In this document: piece after piece, positions 48,530 to 57,707 of the stretch
Numbering within the stretch: the first letter of the stretch is position 1
How the letters are laid out: each line of letters begins with the position of its first letter
NCBI GenBank assembly: GCA_023409975.1
Contig: JAEYQO010000070.1
Coordinates: 24,639-88,638 of the forward strand
DNA: 64,000 nucleotides
Direction: 5' to 3'
Source: Bacteroidota bacterium
GTDB taxonomy: Bacteria; Bacteroidota; Bacteroidia; Chitinophagales; Chitinophagaceae
Notes under the pieces: generated by a model
The model's database searches: none
What the model saw: the letters and a program-made list of their open reading frames with translations, nothing else
Told to the model about the DNA's origin: nothing
Program-made: the position numbers and the translations under genes

Positions 48530-50764
48530 ATGAATCGAATCTTCAGGATGTTATTGTGCTTGCTAATGACCTCAAATGTCGCTGCATTTGCCAACGCTCC
48601 GCTCTGGGACCCTATATCCCGGCCTTCCTATGCTCCCAAAGAAGGAGTCGAAAATTTCATGGTGTTCCGTCTTCGTACCGACCTGCTCAGATCTCAATTA
48701 TCCAGCCTCCCCGATGTTCCCCAACAGGCCGCGCATTTTTCATTGCCTACTCCCGACGGAACTCTAAAACCTTTTCTGATCTGGCAAACACCCATAATGG
48801 AACCTGGGTTAGCCGCAAAATACCCCTCTATCAAGACGTTTACCGGCTACCTCAGGGATAATCCCCTCGTTACCGCTAAGATTGATTTCAACGATGACGG
48901 CGTCCAGTTCATGGTGTTCAACGGACGCCAAACCTACCTGATCGAACCCTACGGTGGCCCCGATCAGAATATCTATATCTGTTACAGGAAATCTGATTAC
49001 AGAAGACCACACGCCTGGCAGGTTCAATGCGAAGTCGCCGACCCGCTCCCAAACCCCATCGGTACGCCTCTCCACCTCACTCCCACCGGTTTACCAACAA
49101 TGCGGTTGAAAACGCATGGCGGTGACAAAAGGTCTTACAGACTGGCGCTCGCCTGTACGGGGGAATATGCCGTCGCAGTAGCCGGCCCAACCCCCACCAA
49201 ATCCGCAGTGCTGGCAAAAATGGTCACGACAATGAACCGGGTAAACGGTATCTACGAAAAGGAAGTAGGTATCACCATGGTGCTGGTAGCAAATAATGAC
49301 GATCTGATTTATCTGAATGCCTCCAACGATCCCTATAGCAACTTCAGCGGTGTGGCCATGATGGGCCAGAATCAAACGAATCTCGATAATGTCATCGGAG
49401 CCGCCAACTACGATATCGGTCATGTTTTCAGCACAGGCGGCGGCGGAGTAGCGGAATACCAATCGGTTTGCATGAATAATAAGGGGATGGGCGTAACAGG
49501 ACAGCCTAATCCGCAGGGCGATGCATTCGATGTCGATTTTGTCGCCCATGAAATGGGCCACCAGTTCGGTGCTAACCATAGCTTCAACTCCGGCGTCGGT
49601 GGCTGCGGCCCCAATGCCGTGCAAACCGAAGCCTATGAACCAGGCTCCGGTACCACGATCATGGGCTACGCTGGCCTCTGCGCTCAGGATAATGTGCAGA
49701 TGCAGGGTAATGACTACTTCCACGCCATCAGTCTGCTTAAGATCACAGAGTTTATCACCGACCCTAATGGTGCCTCCTGCGGCGTCCTGAGCAACTCAGG
49801 GAATAATCCCCCCCAAGTTCCATCGTTCAGCCAGCTTTACCATATTCCCCGGTTAACTCCCTTCGCCCTCACGGCACCGGAGGCTATTGATGCCGACCAC
49901 CAGTCGCTTTCTTATTGTTGGGAACAATGGGATCTCGGTGATTTCAAGAAGAGCTTTTTCCAGGTCCGGCGCTCAGGCCCTATGTTCAGGAGCTTCAGCC
50001 CCGACACAGCCAGGACGCGCTACTTCCCCATGCTCGATACGCTCGCAGACGGGGTTACTTCCTATGTTGGCGAAAATCTTCCTGATACAAATCGCAGCCT
50101 GGTTTTTAAACTCACAGTTCGCGATGTTTTCAACGGAGCAGGTACGTTCAATTTCTCTGATGATTCTATCCAGCTCGAAGTGGAAGGGAATGTCGGACCT
50201 TTCGAAGTGCTGACACCCGCAAGTTCAACCGTAGCCTGGACGGGCGGCAATGCCTATTCCGTCACCTGGGCTGTCGCAGGTACTGATCTTCCGCCCGTTA
50301 ATTGTCAGTCGGTTAATATCTACCTTTCTGAAGACGGTGGCAGTAGCTATCCCTACCTGCTCAAAGCGAATACTCCCAATGATGGTTCAGAATCGGTGTT
50401 GATTCCCCTGATTCAAACCACCAATCAGGCCAGAATTATGGTGCGTGCGGCGGATAATGTGTTTTTTAATATTAACCCGGTCAATTTTACGGTAAATGAC
50501 CCCAGTACCGTAAACGAGGTTTCATGGGATCGCCAGATTGCCGTCTATCCCGTTCCCGCAGATGACGCTGTGAACATTTCCATCACCAATAATATGCGCT
50601 TGCAGCTTACGATTAGAAATACGCTGGGCCAGCCGCTATGGCATGGAAAGGGTGCAAAAACTTTCTCAGTAGATGTGTCTCAGTGGCCCGCCGGGGTCTA
50701 CTACCTCCAGATGCTGGAACCGAATTCGGGAACAAGGATCGTAAAACCAATTGTTGTCAGGTAA
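48530..50764 (+). CDS. Reprolysin-type zinc metalloprotease with T9SS sorting tail
   Basis: A 744-residue secreted protease: signal peptide (residues 1-23, ending AFANA), a propeptide-like part to about 195, a metzincin catalytic domain with HEMGHQFGANHSFN (three His ligands, catalytic Glu) and a following Met-turn candidate TIMGYAGLC, then beta-sandwich domains (about 420-660) and a type A T9SS tail (AVYPVPADDAVNISI...WPAGVYYLQM). It probably digests extracellular protein. ATG 48530 is preferred over TTG 48497 because it begins the signal peptide. Confidence 0.92.
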   Translation: MNRIFRMLLCLLMTSNVAAFANAPLWDPISRPSYAPKEGVENFMVFRLRTDLLRSQLSSLPDVPQQAAHFSLPTPDGTLKPFLIWQTPIMEPGLAAKYPSIKTFTGYLRDNPLVTAKIDFNDDGVQFMVFNGRQTYLIEPYGGPDQNIYICYRKSDYRRPHAWQVQCEVADPLPNPIGTPLHLTPTGLPTMRLKTHGGDKRSYRLALACTGEYAVAVAGPTPTKSAVLAKMVTTMNRVNGIYEKEVGITMVLVANNDDLIYLNASNDPYSNFSGVAMMGQNQTNLDNVIGAANYDIGHVFSTGGGGVAEYQSVCMNNKGMGVTGQPNPQGDAFDVDFVAHEMGHQFGANHSFNSGVGGCGPNAVQTEAYEPGSGTTIMGYAGLCAQDNVQMQGNDYFHAISLLKITEFITDPNGASCGVLSNSGNNPPQVPSFSQLYHIPRLTPFALTAPEAIDADHQSLSYCWEQWDLGDFKKSFFQVRRSGPMFRSFSPDTARTRYFPMLDTLADGVTSYVGENLPDTNRSLVFKLTVRDVFNGAGTFNFSDDSIQLEVEGNVGPFEVLTPASSTVAWTGGNAYSVTWAVAGTDLPPVNCQSVNIYLSEDGGSSYPYLLKANTPNDGSESVLIPLIQTTNQARIMVRAADNVFFNINPVNFTVNDPSTVNEVSWDRQIAVYPVPADDAVNISITNNMRLQLTIRNTLGQPLWHGKGAKTFSVDVSQWPAGVYYLQMLEPNSGTRIVKPIVVR

Positions 50765-50771
50765 AGGAAGT

Positions 50772-53627
50772 CTAAACCAGCTCTTCTTTCAGATATCTGC
50801 CCGTATGGCTGGCTTTAATAGTTGCTATCTTTTCCGGAGTTCCCTGTCCGACAACCGTCCCCCCGCCTGAGCCTCCCTCAGGCCCCATGTCAATCACGAA
50901 ATCAGCCACTTTAACAACATCCAGATTGTGTTCGATCACTAATACGGTATTCCCACGGTCCACGAGTCTGTTCAATACGTTGAGCAGATGCTGTATGTCC
51001 TGGAAGTGCAGCCCGGTCGTTGGTTCATCAAGTATGTAGATGGTCTGGCCTGTATCTCTTTTGGACAGCTCGGTCGCTAGTTTTACGCGCTGCGCCTCAC
51101 CACCACTCAGGGTCACAGCACTCTGTCCCAAAGTGACATATCCCAGTCCCACATCCTGCAGTGTTTTGATTCTCCGATGCAGCCAGGGTACATTAATAAA
51201 GAATTCTACCGCCTCATCCACTGTCATATTGAGCACATCCGAAATCGATTTACCCTTATATCTTATCTCAAGGGTTTCCCGGTTATACCGCCGTCCGTTG
51301 CATTTTTCGCAGGCAACATACACATCCGGCAGAAAGTTCATCTCGATCACTTTCATTCCGCCTCCCTGACAGACCTCACACCGCCCGCTTTTCACATTAA
51401 AGGAAAACCTCCCCGGATTATACCCGCGGATCTTCGCCTCAGGTACCTGCGCAAATAATTGCCGTATCTCATTGAAGAACCCACAGTAGGTAGCAGGATT
51501 ACTCCTCGGTGTACGACCAATAGGACTTTGGTCTATCTCAATGACTTTGTCAACGTGCTCCAGTCCTTCTATCTTTTTGAAAGGCATGGGCTGCTGCTTG
51601 AAGTTGTGATAGCAATGCCGCCCCAGGATAGGATAAAGGGTCTCATTGATCAGGGTGCTCTTGCCGCTTCCGGAAACCCCACTGATACAAACAAAGCTTC
51701 CCAGCGGAATTTTGACGTTAACGTTCTTCAGGTTGTTTCCACTTGCTCCCTTCAGACTGAGGAAATTGCCATTGCCTTTACGTCTCTCTTCAGGTACAGG
51801 GATCTTAAGGGTTCCATTGAGATAGCCGGCAGTGGTCGAATGATTATTAAGAACCTCTATCGGCGATCCCTGACTGACAATCCTGCCTCCATGCACACCA
51901 GCCGCCGGACCAATATCTATCAGATGGTCTGCCGCCAGCATGATGTCTTTATCATGCTCCACTACCAGCACGGAATTCCCACTATCCCGCAGGTTTTTTA
52001 AAGCGCCTATCAGTCGGTGGTTGTCTCTCTGATGCAAACCGATACTTGGCTCATCAAGGATGTAGGTAATACCCGTAAGTTGCGAACCAATCTGTGTCGC
52101 CAGCCGGATTCGCTGCGATTCGCCCCCGCTCAATGTTCTCGTCGGCCGATCCAGCGTCAGGTAATGAAGCCCCACGTCCAGTAGAAAATGCAGCCGGTCC
52201 CGTATCTCTTTTAGTATGTCTTTGGCTATGATATTCTGCTTTTCGTTCAGCCTCGTCTCCAGCTCCTCAAACCACTCCGCCAGCTCCGCAAGCGACAGGT
52301 GAGCCAGCTCTGCGATGTTTCTACCGTCTATCTTGAAGAACAGGCTTTCTTTCTTCAGTCTCGTTCCCTCGCAGGTAGGGCAGGTATTAAGCTGCATATA
52401 ACTCTCGGCCCAGTCACGAATAGCCTCAGATGTCGTTTCATTGAACCACCTCAGTACCATGTTGATGACGCCCTCATAACTTCCCGAAGCCTGTTCGTGA
52501 AACACATCCGGGTCCTCATCCTCATAGGTGATCACACCCTGCTCATTTCCATAAAGCAGTATGTTTAACTGCGGCTCCGGTATGTCCTTCAGGGGCTTGC
52601 TCAGGGATATCTTATGCTTCTTTGCCACGATCAAAGCCTGCTGCCAGGTCCAGGTATCCCGCTCCGCTCCAAGCGGAGCTATCCCGCCTTCATTGATGCT
52701 TTTGGAGGGATCAGGCAACACTTCCGACATATTCACCTGATAAATACTTCCCAGCCCCTTGCATTTAGGACAGGCTCCATACGGAGAATTGAACGAAAAG
52801 GTATTTGGAGAAGGCTCCTCGTAAGAGATACCGGTGTCCGAACACATAAGCTGCCTGGAGTACTGCGACATCTTTCCGCTGTCGGCATCAAGCACAAACA
52901 TTAGCTCCTTGCCCATTTGCAGCGTTTTCTGCACGCTCTGGCTCAGCCTGGCCCTGGCCTCTTCCTGTACCTTCAGTCGATCGATCACCAACTCTATCTC
53001 ATGGATCTTATACCGGTCCAGTTGCATTCTTTCCTTGAGGTCCACAATCTCTCCATCGACACGGACTTTCAGATAACCCTGCTTACGTAGTTGCTCAAAC
53101 AATTCCCGGTAATGTCCTTTTCTTCCCCTAACGATCGGTGCCAGTAATACAATCCTCCGCTCCTGATAGTGCTGGTTAATATGCTGGATGATCTCTTCCT
53201 CGGAAAAACGGGCCATTTTCCTGCCGGTGTTATAGGAAAAAGCCTCGCCAACTCTCGCATAAAGCAGGCGCATGAAATCGTAAACCTCCGTCACGGTGCC
53301 CACCGTGGAGCGGGGGTTCCGGTTGGTTGTCTTCTGCTCTATGGATATAACCGGAGAAAGGCCGCTGATCTTATCAACATCCGGCCTGTCCAGATCACCC
53401 ATAAACTGTCGCGCATAGGCGGCAAAGCTCTCCATATAGCGCCTTTGCCCCTCTGCGAATATGGTATCAAATGCAAGCGAAGATTTTCCGCTCCCACTAA
53501 TACCGGTGATCACAACAAGTTGGTTTTTGGGAATTTGAACGTCAAGGTTTTTCAGGTTATGCACACGCGCTCCCTGTACATCAATTACTCCCTGTTCCTT
53601 ACTCAAGACCTTTTCTTTCGATGCCAT
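50772..53627 (-). CDS. uvrA: UvrABC excinuclease subunit A
   Basis: A 951-residue DNA-damage recognition ATPase of nucleotide excision repair. Both ABC units are complete: Walker A GISGSGKSSLAF and GVSGSGKSTL; signatures LSGGESQRI and LSGGEAQRV; Walker B ILDEPSIGLH and ILDEPTTGLH. Zinc modules CPKCKGLG / CPTCEG and CEVCQGGG / CEKCNG are present. The gene follows nnr on the same strand by 61 bases and converges with the protease gene, with only seven bases between stops. Confidence 0.98.
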   Translation of the reverse strand: MASKEKVLSKEQGVIDVQGARVHNLKNLDVQIPKNQLVVITGISGSGKSSLAFDTIFAEGQRRYMESFAAYARQFMGDLDRPDVDKISGLSPVISIEQKTTNRNPRSTVGTVTEVYDFMRLLYARVGEAFSYNTGRKMARFSEEEIIQHINQHYQERRIVLLAPIVRGRKGHYRELFEQLRKQGYLKVRVDGEIVDLKERMQLDRYKIHEIELVIDRLKVQEEARARLSQSVQKTLQMGKELMFVLDADSGKMSQYSRQLMCSDTGISYEEPSPNTFSFNSPYGACPKCKGLGSIYQVNMSEVLPDPSKSINEGGIAPLGAERDTWTWQQALIVAKKHKISLSKPLKDIPEPQLNILLYGNEQGVITYEDEDPDVFHEQASGSYEGVINMVLRWFNETTSEAIRDWAESYMQLNTCPTCEGTRLKKESLFFKIDGRNIAELAHLSLAELAEWFEELETRLNEKQNIIAKDILKEIRDRLHFLLDVGLHYLTLDRPTRTLSGGESQRIRLATQIGSQLTGITYILDEPSIGLHQRDNHRLIGALKNLRDSGNSVLVVEHDKDIMLAADHLIDIGPAAGVHGGRIVSQGSPIEVLNNHSTTAGYLNGTLKIPVPEERRKGNGNFLSLKGASGNNLKNVNVKIPLGSFVCISGVSGSGKSTLINETLYPILGRHCYHNFKQQPMPFKKIEGLEHVDKVIEIDQSPIGRTPRSNPATYCGFFNEIRQLFAQVPEAKIRGYNPGRFSFNVKSGRCEVCQGGGMKVIEMNFLPDVYVACEKCNGRRYNRETLEIRYKGKSISDVLNMTVDEAVEFFINVPWLHRRIKTLQDVGLGYVTLGQSAVTLSGGEAQRVKLATELSKRDTGQTIYILDEPTTGLHFQDIQHLLNVLNRLVDRGNTVLVIEHNLDVVKVADFVIDMGPEGGSGGGTVVGQGTPEKIATIKASHTGRYLKEELV

Positions 53628-53688
53628 AAATCTAACTCCGCAAGTTAAAGCAATTCAGCCAGAACGCTGGGTTTCCACGGCTGTTCAG

Positions 53689-55206
53689 CTATCCTGGAAG
53701 GGACTGTTGCAATTGCCGGAAGGCCATTCCCAGGTGGTCGGTGACATCAGAAGGTGTCATCGATTCCTGCGACTCCCGGATCAGGCTTAAATCGGCAGCG
53801 AGTCCGTGCAGATATACTCCCAACTGCGCCGCCTGAACGGGTTCATATCCCTGCGCCAGCAGCCCTGTCACAAGGCCGGTTAACACATCTCCGCTTCCCC
53901 CGGTAGCAAGACCTGAATTCCCTGTAATATTATACCAGCATTCTCCGCCTGGTCCAACCACAACGGTGTGCCGGTCCTTCAGGACAATCGTCAGATTAAA
54001 TCGCATTGCCTGGGTTCTCGCCAGCTCCAGTCGCAACATGCTGTTGGCAGTGCTGCCAAATAGTCGTTCAAATTCTTTAGGATGAGGGGTCAGTATACTG
54101 CCCGGTGGTAGTTTCTTTAACAGGTCAGGCTTCAGGGCCAGGATGTTCAATCCGTCTGCATCCACCACCAATGGCACCTGACAGTCCGCCACAAAGCTTT
54201 CAACAACTCTTATGGTTCCTGGTGCTGTTCCCAGGCCAGGGCCGATTCCGATTGCATCTGCCTGCTCCCAGTCCCGAATACTGCCAATGAGTTTTTCTCC
54301 ACTGGTAGTACACATCGCCTCCGGTACTGCAGTTTGAATAATGCCATACCCACATTCAGGCACCAATACTTTCACTTTCCCCGCACCCGATCTTACCGCC
54401 GCTTTCCCCGCCAGCACTACCGCACCCATCATGCCATAGCTCCCTCCGATCAACTGTGCATTCCCATAGTCTCCTTTATGTGTAAATGCCCTGCGCTGCC
54501 GGAAAAACTCAAGCAGCAGATTCCGGTCTGTGATCTGATAGTTTGAGGGGGTGGCATGGATAAAGGTCTCCGACAACCCGATATCCAGTAGGTGAATGTT
54601 CCCGGCAAACGGTCCTGTCTCCGGATGTAAAAAGCTGCGTTTATAAAACTGAAAGCTCAGGGTGTCATCCGCGTGTATTACCGGTGCATCGTCTGCCACG
54701 ACGCTGTCCGCAGGTAGTCCGCTGGGTAGATCAATAGATAGCTTCCGGTTCGGGTAATGATTGATATGGTCAATGAACGTTCCGATCCATCCCTCTACCG
54801 GCCGGTTTAGCCCACTGCCAAAGATCGCGTCGATGATGACGATGTTCGAGGGCAAATCCGTCAGGTGCATGTCCGGAGCCATATTCACGACAAGGGTCTC
54901 GTCGAGGCTTTTCAATCTCTGGTAATTGGTACTGCAGCCGGCAGTCAGTTCCTGACTTAACTCCAGCAGAAAGGCTTTTACATTATACCCCGCCTGATAA
55001 AGTCTCCTGGCGATCACCAGCCCGTCTCCACCATTGTTCCCGGTTCCACACAGCACAATGAATGGTATGTCCCGGGAAAAATGCTCACTGATCCATTCAA
55101 AACATTTTCCCGCAGCCCGTTCCATAAGGTCTAATGCAGAAATACTGCCCGAATGAATAGTATAGGCATCACAGGCTCGAATCTGGCCAGCGGAGAAAAT
55201 CTTCAT
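53689..55206 (-). CDS. nnr: Bifunctional NAD(P)H-hydrate epimerase / ADP-dependent dehydratase
   Basis: A 505-residue repair enzyme for damaged NADH and NADPH. The N-terminal epimerase (about 1-215) shows VLCGTGNNGGDGLVIARRL and DLPSGLPAD; the C-terminal kinase-like dehydratase (about 225-500) shows HKGDYGNAQLIGGSYGMMGAVVL, GIGPGLGT, LTPHPKEF and NSGLATGGSGDVLTG. Its promoter (minus strand TTG 55240-55242, 21 bases, TATTTTTG 55211-55218) ends four bases before the ATG. Confidence 0.96.
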   Translation of the reverse strand: MKIFSAGQIRACDAYTIHSGSISALDLMERAAGKCFEWISEHFSRDIPFIVLCGTGNNGGDGLVIARRLYQAGYNVKAFLLELSQELTAGCSTNYQRLKSLDETLVVNMAPDMHLTDLPSNIVIIDAIFGSGLNRPVEGWIGTFIDHINHYPNRKLSIDLPSGLPADSVVADDAPVIHADDTLSFQFYKRSFLHPETGPFAGNIHLLDIGLSETFIHATPSNYQITDRNLLLEFFRQRRAFTHKGDYGNAQLIGGSYGMMGAVVLAGKAAVRSGAGKVKVLVPECGYGIIQTAVPEAMCTTSGEKLIGSIRDWEQADAIGIGPGLGTAPGTIRVVESFVADCQVPLVVDADGLNILALKPDLLKKLPPGSILTPHPKEFERLFGSTANSMLRLELARTQAMRFNLTIVLKDRHTVVVGPGGECWYNITGNSGLATGGSGDVLTGLVTGLLAQGYEPVQAAQLGVYLHGLAADLSLIRESQESMTPSDVTDHLGMAFRQLQQSLPG

Positions 55207-55210
55207 ACAA

Positions 55211-55242
55211 CAAAAATAAACGAATAAGAATCAGTTGGTCAA
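55211..55242 (-). promoter_or_regulatory. Promoter of nnr abutting the start codon
   Basis: On the minus strand TTG (55240-55242), 21-base spacer, TATTTTTG (55211-55218), then TTGT and the ATG. This is the best two-box case of a predicted leaderless gene here. Confidence 0.65.
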
Positions 55243-55277
55243 CAGCCCGCGTCATAGAATATGACACAATCTTTACG

Positions 55278-55308
55278 TTGGGGTACACCTGTTCAATACT
55301 TATCTTTG
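55278..55308 (+). promoter_or_regulatory. Promoter of the TonB-receptor operon
   Basis: TTG at 55278-55280, 20 bases, TATCTTTG at 55301-55308, consensus. The expected leader before the receptor ATG is about 45 bases. Confidence 0.75.
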
Positions 55309-55357
55309 TCCGTCCCATTTATACTGTTTCAGGGATTACATAAATAAGAATCAACCA

Positions 55358-57694
55358 ATGCATCAACGCATATTTTCTCTGCTAACCCTTCTATTGATAT
55401 CCAGCGTTTCACTTGCTCAGAAAGGTACCATCAAGGGTTTCGTCTATGAACGTAACACCGGTGAACCCATGAGTTACACCATCGTCGCTATCGAAGGAAC
55501 GGGTACTGGTGTTCAGACTGATATCAACGGGTATTTCTCTCTGCCGGAACTCCCTCCTGGTACTTATGTGATCTGGTCTTCTATGCTGGGATTCGACACA
55601 GCCAGGGCAACAATAGAACTTAAAGCCAACCAGATCGTTACCCAGAAGCTGTTTCTGAATGCAAGGGATCAGGTTCTTCAGAGTGTTGAGGTAAGCTCCC
55701 GCCGTACAGAACGTCAGACGCAGGTTAATGTCGGTATAACAACCATAACGCCCCGCGAAATGAAGTTACTCCCCAGCGCCGGTGGCGAACCTGATCTCGC
55801 TCAGTACCTCCAGGTGATGCCAGGTGTTATTTTTACGGGTGATCAGGGTGGACAGCTTTACGTTAGAGGTGGCTCCCCGGTTCAGACAGGTATCCTGCTG
55901 GATGGTGTCACAATTTATAATCCATTCCACTCCATTGGTCTTTACTCGGTATTTGAAACGGATGCCATCCGGAACGTCGAGGTGCACTCCGCGGGCTTTA
56001 ATGCCCAGTACGGAAACCGCACCAGTGCCATTCTCGATATCCGCACCAAGGACGGGAATAAGAACAGGCTCTCCGGTAAGCTGTCTATGTCGCCCATCAT
56101 GGCACGCGCCATGCTCGAAGGTCCGCTCAGCAAACCCAAAAAAGAGGGTGGTAGCAGTACTACTTTCCTGGTATCTGCAAAACACAGCTATCTCGAAAGC
56201 GCCAGTAAAGCATTATATGGTGGCCTTGGCCAGCCATTTGAGTCGGGCCTTCCCTATGCGTTCACTGATCTGTATGGTAAGGTCACCTTCAGTGGGGATA
56301 ACGGTAGTAAGCTGAATCTGTTTGGCTTCAGCTTCGACGACAAAGCAAAAGCGCTGGATACCGCCTATCTCCCCTCAGCAACGTTCAACTGGAAGGCGGC
56401 CGGTGGTGGCGCCTCCTTCGTGGTAACTCCGGGTAGCTCCGCAGCACTCATCAGCGGTCGCTTCGCGTATTCGCGTTATAATATCAGCGCCTCCGAGCTG
56501 TCGGTCAACGAAGTGCAGGATCGCACCAGCAGTATCGAAGGCTTCGAAGGTGGTATCGACTTCACTTATTTTCTTCCCGGCTATAGCATGCTCAAATATG
56601 GGGTCGAGGTCAGTGGTCTCCACACCGCCCTGGATTATGTGAATCCTTACGGCTTTCCAACCACTCTCGATCGCAGACATACGCTCGCCGGTCTTTTTGC
56701 CATCTTCCGTAAGAACATCGAGGAGCGCCTGATCATCGAACCAAGCATCCGCCTGCAGTACTATACCACGCTTTCCAGGATTTCTCCTGAGCCTCGCCTT
56801 GGTATCAAGCTCAATATCAGCGATAATGTTCGCCTGAAAGCTGCAGCCGGTTTGTACAGTCAGAATATCATCTCTACCAAGTCCGATCGTGATATTGTCA
56901 ATTTCTTCAATGGCTTCCTGCTAAGCCCGGATCAGGAAATTCTCAATACAAAAGGCGAGCGTGTGAAGAATAACCTGCAAACGGCTCAGCACCTGGCCGG
57001 TGGTATCGAAGTAGACGTAAGGGATGTAGAGCTGAATCTCGAACCATGGTACAAACGGTTTAGCTCCAATATCGAGCTGAACAGGGCCAAGAATGATGCC
57101 AGTGATGCGAACTTTTCCGCAGGTAGCGGCGAAGCCTATGGTATCGACTTCTCTGCAAAATACTCCAAGAACAGACTGTTCTTCTGGGGCGTCTTCTCCT
57201 ATCAGCATATACTCTATGAAGCGCTGGTTTCTCACAGTATTCTGGAAGAGCCCGAAGTTGAGAGCTACCCGCCTCCATTCGATCGCAGGATCAATGCCAA
57301 TATCGTATCCTCCTATTCTCTGGGAGAAACCCGCGACTGGGAATTCTCGCTGCGTTACAACCTCGGATCTCCTTTCCCGTTCACTCAAACACAGGCACTG
57401 ATGGAAAATCCGCAGATGTCGGGCGGTATCAATACGCCGATCCATACGCAGAACGGTCCTCTTGGTATTGTTTATGCCCGCGATATCAACGGAGGCCGCC
57501 TCTCCTGGTACCACAGACTCGATGTCTCTGTCAAGAAGATATTCACGCTGTCTGAGTACTCAACTCTGGAAACGACGTTAAGTGTGACCAACGCATATAA
57601 CAGGAGTAATATATTCTACATTAATAGATTAGAGAACAGAAGGGTCTATCAGTTACCTTTATTTCCAAGTTTGAATGTGACCTGGAATTTTTAA
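55358..57694 (+). CDS. TonB-dependent receptor-like protein with N-terminal regulatory domain
   Basis: A 778-residue outer-membrane protein: signal peptide (1-20, ending SLAQ), carboxypeptidase-regulatory-like domain (about 24-110; GTIKGFVYERNTGEPMSY...FSLPELPPGTYVI), plug (about 115-230; QYLQVMPGVIFTGDQGGQLYVRGG, ILLDGVTIYNPFHSIGLYSVF, NVEVHSAGFNAQYGNRTSAIL) and a beta-barrel ending in VTWNF with a terminal Phe. There is no SusD gene, so it is not a typical glycan-uptake SusC. It heads a compact operon with the TPR gene 13 bases on. Confidence 0.92.
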   Translation: MHQRIFSLLTLLLISSVSLAQKGTIKGFVYERNTGEPMSYTIVAIEGTGTGVQTDINGYFSLPELPPGTYVIWSSMLGFDTARATIELKANQIVTQKLFLNARDQVLQSVEVSSRRTERQTQVNVGITTITPREMKLLPSAGGEPDLAQYLQVMPGVIFTGDQGGQLYVRGGSPVQTGILLDGVTIYNPFHSIGLYSVFETDAIRNVEVHSAGFNAQYGNRTSAILDIRTKDGNKNRLSGKLSMSPIMARAMLEGPLSKPKKEGGSSTTFLVSAKHSYLESASKALYGGLGQPFESGLPYAFTDLYGKVTFSGDNGSKLNLFGFSFDDKAKALDTAYLPSATFNWKAAGGGASFVVTPGSSAALISGRFAYSRYNISASELSVNEVQDRTSSIEGFEGGIDFTYFLPGYSMLKYGVEVSGLHTALDYVNPYGFPTTLDRRHTLAGLFAIFRKNIEERLIIEPSIRLQYYTTLSRISPEPRLGIKLNISDNVRLKAAAGLYSQNIISTKSDRDIVNFFNGFLLSPDQEILNTKGERVKNNLQTAQHLAGGIEVDVRDVELNLEPWYKRFSSNIELNRAKNDASDANFSAGSGEAYGIDFSAKYSKNRLFFWGVFSYQHILYEALVSHSILEEPEVESYPPPFDRRINANIVSSYSLGETRDWEFSLRYNLGSPFPFTQTQALMENPQMSGGINTPIHTQNGPLGIVYARDINGGRLSWYHRLDVSVKKIFTLSEYSTLETTLSVTNAYNRSNIFYINRLENRRVYQLPLFPSLNVTWNF

Positions 57695-57707
57695 GTAAAT
57701 TGATTTG

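Noticed and set aside
49091..49723. A 210-codon frame opposite the metalloprotease
   Set aside because: Antisense to the catalytic domain with its zinc motif; no independent support.
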